From: Streptomyces sp. QL37
GTDB taxonomy: Bacteria > Actinomycetota > Actinomycetes > Streptomycetales > Streptomycetaceae
Direction of reading: 5' to 3'
Assembly: GCF_002941025.1 (NCBI RefSeq)
Contig: NZ_PTJS01000001.1
Coordinates: 7,268,605-7,332,604 of the forward strand
DNA length: 64,000 bases
Positions 58,863-64,000 of the stretch are shown piece by piece. A program made the translations under genes and the position numbers. The notes under the pieces were generated by a model. It was not told the DNA's origin, did no database searches, and saw nothing but the letters and a program-made list of their open reading frames with translations. The stretch's first letter is position 1. Every line of letters begins with the position of its first letter.

Positions 58863-59969
58863 ATGTCAGAGGTGTACGCCGTCCGACGCGGTCAGCTGCG
58901 TGACCGGTACGCCGCCGCCGGATCCGCGGCCGCCCTGGTCTCCCGCCCCGCCAACGTCCGCTATCTCGCGGGCGGGGCCCCGCCCGGCGCCGTGCTGCTG
59001 CTCGGCCCCGGCGAGGACGTCCTGCTCTGCCCCCGCGCGCCGACGGGGGACCCCGCCCACGGGCGCCCCGACGAGGGGCTGCGGCTGACCGTGCTCCCCG
59101 AGGCCGACAGCGACCCGGTGGTCGCGGCGGCCGAGCTCGCCGGCGGCCTGCACGCCGAGTCCCTGTCGGTCGAGGAACACGACCTGACGGTCTCCCGCCA
59201 CCGCGCCATGGGTTCCGTCGCGCCCCGCCTGCGCCTCGGCGACCTCGGCAGCACGGTGGAGCAGCTGCGTCTCGTGAAGGACGAGGAGGAGATCGCCTGC
59301 CTGCGGATCGCCGCCGAGATCACCGACCAGGCGCTCGGAGAACTCCTCGAATCCATCCTGGTGGGGCGTACGGAACGCCACCTCGCCCTGGAGCTGGAGC
59401 GCCGCCTGGTGGACCACGGTGCCGACGGCCCGGCCTTCGCCACCTCGGTGGGGACAGGACCCAACTCCGGGCTGGGCCGCCACCGGCCCACCGACCGCAG
59501 GGTCGAGGAGGGTGATTTCCTCTCCGTCTGCCTGGGAGCGAACTACCGGGGCTACCGCTGCGAGATCGGCCGGACCTTCGTCATCGGGACCAGTCCCGCG
59601 GACTGGCAGATCGAGCTCTACGACCTCGTTTTCGCCGCTCAGAGGGGTGCCAGGGAGGCACTCGCCCCCGGCGCCGCCTACCGCGACGTGGACCGCGCGG
59701 CCCGCCATCTCCTGGACTCCGCGGGGCACGCGGACTGCCTCCAGCCCAGCACCGGGCACGGGGTCGGACTCGAAATCGACGAGGACCCGCAGTTGGCACC
59801 GACAGCCATGGGTAAACTGGACGCTTGTGTGCCGGTCACCGTCGGACCGGGGGTCCACCTCCCGGGCCGGGGCGGTGTCCGGATCGATGACACGCTCGTC
59901 GTGCGCCCCGAGGCGGACGGCGGACCCGAGCTACTCACCATTACGACCAAGGAGCTGCTCGCGCTCTAG
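58863..59969 (+). CDS. M24 peptidase-fold protein (PepQ/aminopeptidase P family) with altered metal site
   Basis: Protein of 368 aa with the creatinase-like N-terminal domain (to about 130) and the pita-bread domain. Aligned by motif, the five metal ligands D-D-H-E-E read Cys223 (VCLGA), Glu234 (CEIGRT), His299 (TGHGVG), Gly328 (VTVGPG) and Asp342 (RIDD). Only the His is canonical. In homologues I remember, the fourth position is still Glu, so the Gly may be specific to this strain. Loss of peptidase activity is likely. It lies just before efp, as PepQ-like genes often do. Confidence 0.85.
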   Translation: MSEVYAVRRGQLRDRYAAAGSAAALVSRPANVRYLAGGAPPGAVLLLGPGEDVLLCPRAPTGDPAHGRPDEGLRLTVLPEADSDPVVAAAELAGGLHAESLSVEEHDLTVSRHRAMGSVAPRLRLGDLGSTVEQLRLVKDEEEIACLRIAAEITDQALGELLESILVGRTERHLALELERRLVDHGADGPAFATSVGTGPNSGLGRHRPTDRRVEEGDFLSVCLGANYRGYRCEIGRTFVIGTSPADWQIELYDLVFAAQRGAREALAPGAAYRDVDRAARHLLDSAGHADCLQPSTGHGVGLEIDEDPQLAPTAMGKLDACVPVTVGPGVHLPGRGGVRIDDTLVVRPEADGGPELLTITTKELLAL

Positions 59970-60044
59970 GGGAACTCCTCGCGGAGGACTCCGGGCGCGC
60001 ATCCTTTGTCGTCCACCAGCTTCAGTCCAGGAGATTCCGCAACC

Positions 60045-60611
60045 GTGGCTTCCACGAACGACCTCAAGAACGGCCTGGTGCTCAAGCTCGACGGAGGCCA
60101 GCTCTGGTCCGTCGTCGAGTTCCAGCACGTCAAGCCCGGCAAGGGCCCCGCCTTCGTGCGCACCAAGCTCAAGAACGTGCTCTCCGGCAAGGTCGTCGAC
60201 AAGACGTTCAACGCCGGCGTGAAGGTCGAGACGGCCACCATCGACCGCCGCGACATGCAGTTCTCGTACATGGACGGCGAGTACTTCGTCTTCATGGACA
60301 TGGACACGTACGACCAGCTGATGGTCGACCGCAAGGCCGTCGGCGACGCCGCCAACTTCCTGATCGAGGGCTTCACCGCCTCCGTGGCCCAGCACGAGGG
60401 CGAGGTGCTCTACGTCGAGCTGCCCGCCGCGGTCGAGCTGACGATCCAGCACACCGACCCGGGAGTCCAGGGCGACCGCTCCACCGGTGGCTCCAAGCCC
60501 GCCACCCTGGAGACCGGTTACGAGATCGGTGTCCCGCTCTTCATCACCACCGGCGAGAAGATCAAGGTCGACACCCGTACGGGCGACTACCTCGGCCGGG
60601 TGAACAGCTAA
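60045..60611 (+). CDS. efp: Elongation factor P
   Basis: Protein of 188 aa that relieves ribosome stalling at polyproline. GTG start with AGGAGA upstream; the N-terminus ASTNDLKNG fits the family. The tip loop reads PGKGP, the palindromic form of actinobacterial EF-P that is reported to work without Lys modification. No EpmA/YmfI-type modifier gene nearby. nusB starts 2 nt after its stop. Confidence 0.97.
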   Translation: MASTNDLKNGLVLKLDGGQLWSVVEFQHVKPGKGPAFVRTKLKNVLSGKVVDKTFNAGVKVETATIDRRDMQFSYMDGEYFVFMDMDTYDQLMVDRKAVGDAANFLIEGFTASVAQHEGEVLYVELPAAVELTIQHTDPGVQGDRSTGGSKPATLETGYEIGVPLFITTGEKIKVDTRTGDYLGRVNS

Positions 60612-60613
60612 CC

Positions 60614-61045
60614 GTGGCTGCCCGGAACAAGGCCCGCAAGCGCGCCTTCCAGATCCTTTTCGAGGCCGACCAGCGCGGTGAGTCCGTGCAGACGGTCCTC
60701 GCGGACTGGGTACGGCTCTCGCGGACCGACGACCGTCAGCCGCCGGTCGGTGAATTCACGATGGAGCTGGTCGAGGGATACGCGCAGTACGCGGACCGGA
60801 TCGACGACCTCATCGTCACCTACGCCGTGGACTGGGAGATCGACCGCATGCCGGTCGTCGACCGGAGCATCCTGCGGCTCGGTGCGTACGAGCTGATCTG
60901 GATGGACTCGACCCCGGACGCCGTGGTGATCGACGAGGCGGTCCAGCTCGCCAAGGAGTTCTCCACGGACGACTCCCCGACCTTCGTGAACGGCCTGCTG
61001 GCCCGGTTCAAGGACCTCAAGCCGAATCTCCGCCGGGAGCAGTAG
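60614..61045 (+). CDS. nusB: Transcription antitermination factor NusB
   Basis: All-helical RNA-binding protein of 143 aa, part of the rRNA antitermination complex with NusE. ARNKARKRAFQILFEADQRG at the N-terminus and the C-terminal FVNGLLARF are family marks. GTG start right after efp, so co-transcribed. Two hairpins follow. Confidence 0.95.
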   Translation: MAARNKARKRAFQILFEADQRGESVQTVLADWVRLSRTDDRQPPVGEFTMELVEGYAQYADRIDDLIVTYAVDWEIDRMPVVDRSILRLGAYELIWMDSTPDAVVIDEAVQLAKEFSTDDSPTFVNGLLARFKDLKPNLRREQ

Positions 61046-61068
61046 CCTCCGGCGGCGACGAGCCGAAC

Positions 61069-61104
61069 GAAGGGCCCACGGTCGTGCGCGACCGTGGGCC
61101 CTTC
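61069..61104. terminator. Terminator after nusB
   Basis: GAAGGGCCCACGGTCG / CGACCGTGGGCCCTTC, 16-bp perfect stem with a 4-nt TGCG loop, 24 nt after nusB. Confidence 0.85.
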
Positions 61105-61145
61105 GGCGTATCCGGCCCGGCTCCGGACGGCCGGGACATGAGAAA

Positions 61146-61184
61146 GCCGGCCCGGCGGAGTCCTGGGGACCCCGCCGGGCCGGC
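61146..61184 (-). terminator. Terminator after bldD
   Basis: GCCGGCCCGGCGG / CCGCCGGGCCGGC, a 13-bp stem with inner GTCC/GGAC pairs. On the minus strand it is followed by TTTCT, so it suits bldD, 26 nt past its stop. Confidence 0.8.
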
Positions 61185-61209
61185 GGCACGCTCTATGTGG
61201 TGCTGGTGG

Positions 61210-61710
61210 TCAGCCCTCGTCGTGGGCCACCGCGCGACGCGCGTCGGCGTCCAGCACACCCCAGCTGATCAGCTGCTCGGTGAGCACGGACGGCGACTGG
61301 TCGTAGATCACGGCCAGGGTGCGCAGGTCGTCCTGGCGGATGGAGAGCACCTTGCCGTTGTAGTCGCCGCGCTGGCTCTGGATCGTCGCCGCGTAACGCT
61401 GCAGCGGTCCGGCTTTCTCCGGCGGCACGTGGGCGAGGCGCTCGAGGTCGAGGACCAGCTTCGGCGGCGGCTCGGCGGCACCGCCGGGAGTCGTGCCCGG
61501 CAGGAGCTCCTGCACCGGAACGCCGTAGAAGTCGGCCAGCTCGGCAAGGCGCTGAACGGTCACGGCGCGGTCGCCGCGCTCGTAGGAACCGACCACGACG
61601 GCCTTCCAGCGGCCCTGCGACTTCTCCTCCACGCCGTGGAGGGAGAGGCCCTGCTGGGTGCGGATGGCGCGGAGCTTGGCCCCGAGCTGCTTTGCGTATT
61701 CGCTGGACAT
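61210..61710 (-). CDS. bldD: Developmental master regulator BldD
   Basis: Transcription factor of 166 aa that represses sporulation genes during vegetative growth. N-terminal helix-turn-helix (about 8-65) and the C-terminal c-di-GMP domain. The ligand signature R-x-D-x8-R-x-x-D is intact as RGD (114-116) and RQDD (125-128), the same numbers as in the studied BldD. ATG at 61710 gives the usual family length. An inverted repeat upstream fits auto-repression. Confidence 0.96.
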   Translation of the reverse strand: MSSEYAKQLGAKLRAIRTQQGLSLHGVEEKSQGRWKAVVVGSYERGDRAVTVQRLAELADFYGVPVQELLPGTTPGGAAEPPPKLVLDLERLAHVPPEKAGPLQRYAATIQSQRGDYNGKVLSIRQDDLRTLAVIYDQSPSVLTEQLISWGVLDADARRAVAHDEG

Positions 61711-61757
61711 AAGGCTCCCCGGACGCTGGAACATTCTGCGGCTGGGCCGCGTGGCTG

Positions 61758-61777
61758 GTAACTCACTGTGAGGTTAC
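61758..61777. promoter_or_regulatory. Probable BldD operator (self-regulation)
   Basis: GTAACTCAC-T-GTGAGGTTAC, with core TCAC-N-GTGA (61763-61771), about 50 nt upstream of the bldD ATG. BldD is known to bind AGTGA/TCACC-type half sites and its own promoter. Here the half sites are 1 nt apart. Confidence 0.6.
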
Positions 61778-61881
61778 GCAGCGTTACTTGGCTGCGTCAA
61801 GCCGAAAGGTCCGGACTGCGGCCTCCCGGGGGCGGGGCCAGGGCCTCGCACAAGTCCTGGTAACGTGGATGACGCAATTTC

Positions 61882-61923
61882 GACGTCCTTTAACGTCCGT
61901 CCAGTGAGGCGGAGAAGGAGGTC
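61882..61923 (+). promoter_or_regulatory. PyrR-responsive leader hairpin masking the pyrR ribosome site
   Basis: Two nested stems can form. Outer: GACGTCCTT (61882-61890) with AAGGAGGTC (61915-61923), 8 pairs and one G/G mismatch, which buries the ribosome binding site. Inner: TCCG/CGGA (61896-61899 with 61910-61913) around loop TCCAGTGAGG, close to the PyrR-binding consensus. This fits PyrR-dependent translational repression as described in Mycobacterium. Confidence 0.7.
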
Positions 61924-61931
61924 CGTTTCTT

Positions 61932-62516
61932 ATGGACGCACAGCATGACCACACCGGCAATGCGGCACGCCCCGTTCTCGAGGCTCCCGACATCGCCCGG
62001 GTACTGACCCGAATCGCCCACGAGATTGTCGAACGCGCCAAGGGCGCCGACGACGTGGTGCTCCTGGGCATCCCGACACGCGGGGTCTTCCTCGCCCGTC
62101 GGCTCGCCGGAAAGCTCGAAGAGATCACCGGCCGGAAGACGCCGGTCGGGTCACTCGACATCACGATGTACCGCGACGATCTGCGGATGCGCCCGGCGCG
62201 TGCCCTCGGGCGTACCGAGATTCCCGGTGAGGGCATCGAGGGCAGCCTCGTCGTGCTCGTCGACGACGTGCTCTTCTCCGGCCGCACGATCCGCGCCGCG
62301 CTCGACGCGCTCGGCGACATCGGCCGGCCCCGTGCCGTACAGCTCGCGGTCCTCGTCGACCGGGGCCACCGCGAACTCCCGATCCGTGCCGACTACGTCG
62401 GCAAGAACCTCCCCACGTCGCTGCGGGAGACGGTCAAGGTCCAGCTCGCCGAGGAGGACGGCCGCGACGCCGTGCTGCTCGGTGTCAAGCAGGCCGGCCC
62501 GGCAGGCGAGCAGTAG
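61932..62516 (+). CDS. pyrR: Bifunctional pyr operon regulator / uracil phosphoribosyltransferase PyrR
   Basis: Protein of 194 aa binding pyr mRNA when UMP is high. PRPP-binding motif [15 protein letters not shown] near 104-118 and the family start [17 protein letters not shown] has AAGGAGGT eight bases upstream, a near-perfect ribosome site that can pair with the leader. First gene of pyrR-pyrB-pyrC; 90 bp separate it from pyrB. Confidence 0.95.
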   Translation: MDAQHDHTGNAARPVLEAPDIARVLTRIAHEIVERAKGADDVVLLGIPTRGVFLARRLAGKLEEITGRKTPVGSLDITMYRDDLRMRPARALGRTEIPGEGIEGSLVVLVDDVLFSGRTIRAALDALGDIGRPRAVQLAVLVDRGHRELPIRADYVGKNLPTSLRETVKVQLAEEDGRDAVLLGVKQAGPAGEQ

Positions 62517-62606
62517 CCGAGTCCCGTCCCGTGCGCCCCGCCGGCCGCACGGCTGCTTCCGCACGCCCGCCTGCCTGATCCCTCCACCCTTCACGGAGAC
62601 TCCCAG

Positions 62607-63623
62607 ATGCTGCGCCCTCCCGGGGACAACCCCCGGACACCCCGCCACCTCATCTCGGCCGCAGACCTCACCCGCGACGACGCCGTTCTGATCCTCGACA
62701 CCGCCGAGGAGATGGCGAGGGTCGCGGACCGGCCGATCAAGAAGCTTCCCACCCTGCGTGGACGAACGGTCGTCAATCTTTTCTTCGAGGACTCGACCCG
62801 GACGCGGATCTCGTTCGAGGCCGCAGCCAAGCGACTCTCCGCCGACGTCATCAACTTCTCCGCGAAGGGCTCGTCCGTCTCCAAGGGCGAGTCGCTCAAG
62901 GACACCGCTTTGACCCTGGAGGCCATGGGCGCCGACGCCGTCGTCATCCGGCACGGCGCCTCCGGAGCCCCGTACCGCCTCGCGACCTCGGGCTGGATCG
63001 ACAGCGCCGTCGTCAACGCGGGCGACGGCACGCACGAGCACCCCACCCAGGCACTGCTCGACGCGTTCACCATGCGCCGCAGGCTGGTCGGCCCCGACGC
63101 CGGCATCGGCCGCGACCTCGACGGCCGCCGGATCACGATCGTCGGCGACATCCTGCACAGCCGCGTGGCCCGCTCCAACGTGCACCTGCTGCACACGCTC
63201 GGTGCGCACGTCACCCTGGTGGCCCCGCCCACCCTCGTGCCCGTCGGCGTCGAGCAGTGGCCCTGCGACGTCAGCTACCGCCTCGACGACGTGCTGCCGA
63301 AGTCCGACGCCGTCATGATGCTCCGTGTGCAGCGCGAGCGGATGAACGCCGCCTACTTCCCGACCGAGCGCGAGTACTCCCGCCGCTACGGCCTGGACGG
63401 CGAACGCATGGCGCGGATGCCCGAGCACGCCATCGTGATGCACCCCGGCCCGATGGTCCGCGGCATGGAGATCACCGCCGAGGTCGCGGACTCCGACCGC
63501 TGCACCGCCGTCGAGCAGGTCGCGAACGGCGTCTCCACCCGCATGGCCGTCCTTTATCTGCTGCTGGGCGGTTCCGAGACCGCTCTGCCGTCCGCCTCCG
63601 CCCGTACCGAGGAGAACAAGTAA
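62607..63623 (+). CDS. pyrB: Aspartate carbamoyltransferase catalytic subunit
   Basis: Enzyme of 338 aa for the second step of pyrimidine synthesis. Carbamoyl-phosphate loop FFEDSTRTR (near 65-73), [14 protein letters not shown] (about 143-156) and the C-terminal MHPGPMVRG are present. ATG with GGAGACTC upstream. No pyrI regulatory subunit is present. pyrC starts 2 nt after the stop. Confidence 0.97.
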   Translation: MLRPPGDNPRTPRHLISAADLTRDDAVLILDTAEEMARVADRPIKKLPTLRGRTVVNLFFEDSTRTRISFEAAAKRLSADVINFSAKGSSVSKGESLKDTALTLEAMGADAVVIRHGASGAPYRLATSGWIDSAVVNAGDGTHEHPTQALLDAFTMRRRLVGPDAGIGRDLDGRRITIVGDILHSRVARSNVHLLHTLGAHVTLVAPPTLVPVGVEQWPCDVSYRLDDVLPKSDAVMMLRVQRERMNAAYFPTEREYSRRYGLDGERMARMPEHAIVMHPGPMVRGMEITAEVADSDRCTAVEQVANGVSTRMAVLYLLLGGSETALPSASARTEENK

Positions 63624-63625
63624 CC

Positions 63626-64000
63626 ATGAGCAAGATCCTGATCCGCGGTGCGAAGGTCCTCGGCGGCGAGCCGCAGGACGTCCTCATCGACGGCGAGACC
63701 GTCGTGGAGACCGGAACCGGCATCGAGGCGGGCGACGCCACCGTGATCGAGGCGGCAGGCCAGATCCTGCTGCCCGGCCTCGTCGACCTGCACACCCACC
63801 TGCGCGAGCCCGGCCGTGAGGACTCCGAGACCGTCCTCACCGGTACCAAGGCGGCCGCGGTCGGCGGCTTCACCGCCGTCCACGCCATGGCCAACACCTT
63901 CCCCGTCGCCGACACCGCCGGCGTCGTCGAGCAGGTCTGGCGGCTCGGCAAGGAGTCCGGCTACTGCGACGTGCAGCCCGTCGGCGCCGTCACCGTCGGC
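63626..64000 (+). CDS. pyrC: Dihydroorotase (3' end cut by the window)
   Basis: First 125 codons of a class I dihydroorotase, which closes carbamoyl aspartate to dihydroorotate. Metal-binding DLHTHLREPG near 53-62, followed by GGFTAVHAMANT. ATG 2 nt after pyrB with GGAGAACAAG upstream. The rest lies outside the window. Confidence 0.95.
   Translation, partial: MSKILIRGAKVLGGEPQDVLIDGETVVETGTGIEAGDATVIEAAGQILLPGLVDLHTHLREPGREDSETVLTGTKAAAVGGFTAVHAMANTFPVADTAGVVEQVWRLGKESGYCDVQPVGAVTVG

Noticed and set aside
62528..62552. Hairpin after pyrR
   Set aside because: 7-bp stem with a 10-nt loop inside an operon; not convincing as a terminator.

Overview
The window is chromosomal core DNA of a high-GC actinomycete, almost certainly a Streptomyces. 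The evidence is very high third-position GC, frequent GTG and TTG starts, near-absence of TTA codons, a BldD regulator whose c-di-GMP ligands match the known residue numbers, and a gene order (thrS - pgsA - PIM genes - pdxST - ruvCAB - secDF - relA - hisS - rpsD - alaS - aro genes - efp - nusB - bldD - pyrRBC) that I recall from Streptomyces genomes. No prophage, insertion sequence, rRNA or CRISPR array is visible.

Layout. (1) 1-5194: end of a sugar uptake and degradation locus, with two ABC permeases, a DUF624/YesL-like membrane protein and a Tat-exported YetA/exo-rhamnogalacturonan-lyase-like protein. This suggests use of pectin rhamnogalacturonan. (2) 5191-11086: a large polytopic membrane protein, an SRPBCC protein, tRNA-Val(CAC), a DEDDh exonuclease, and a two-gene unit of a DUF4365 (PD-(D/E)xK-like) protein plus an unknown partner. 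(3) 11188-18587: thrS, a potassium-channel-like protein, a HIT hydrolase, an unknown membrane protein and an EF-G paralogue. (4) 18865-22228: phosphatidylinositol and PIM synthesis (pgsA, acyltransferase, PimA) and a LemA-like protein. (5) 22390-34233: pdxST, a YebC-family regulator, ruvCAB, yajC-secD-secF, apt and relA.

(6) 34253-37092 is the most unusual part. A Ser/Thr kinase with a C-terminal TPR, an EACC1 protein and a caspase-like protease with C-terminal TPRs sit in overlapping frames 19 bp behind relA. They end at a strong hairpin before the next core gene (DUF349). The arrangement looks like a conflict or regulated-death module inserted into the relA unit. The kinase gene carries a TTA codon, so translation may depend on bldA.

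(7) 37219-48667: DUF349 protein, cyclophilin, metallo-beta-lactamase-fold hydrolase, hisS, VKOR, rarA, an iron-box-controlled DUF2470 protein divergent from rpsD, a STAND ATPase without a DNA-binding domain, and two small membrane proteins. (8) 48667-57855: alaS, ruvX, mltG, aroE, aroC, aroK, aroB, aroQ. Here aroK and aroB form one uninterrupted reading frame. (9) 57963-64000: a P-loop kinase-like protein, an M24 peptidase-fold protein with most metal ligands changed, efp, nusB, bldD with a probable self-operator, then pyrR-pyrB-pyrC. The pyrR leader has a PyrR-binding loop inside a hairpin that can pair with the ribosome binding site.
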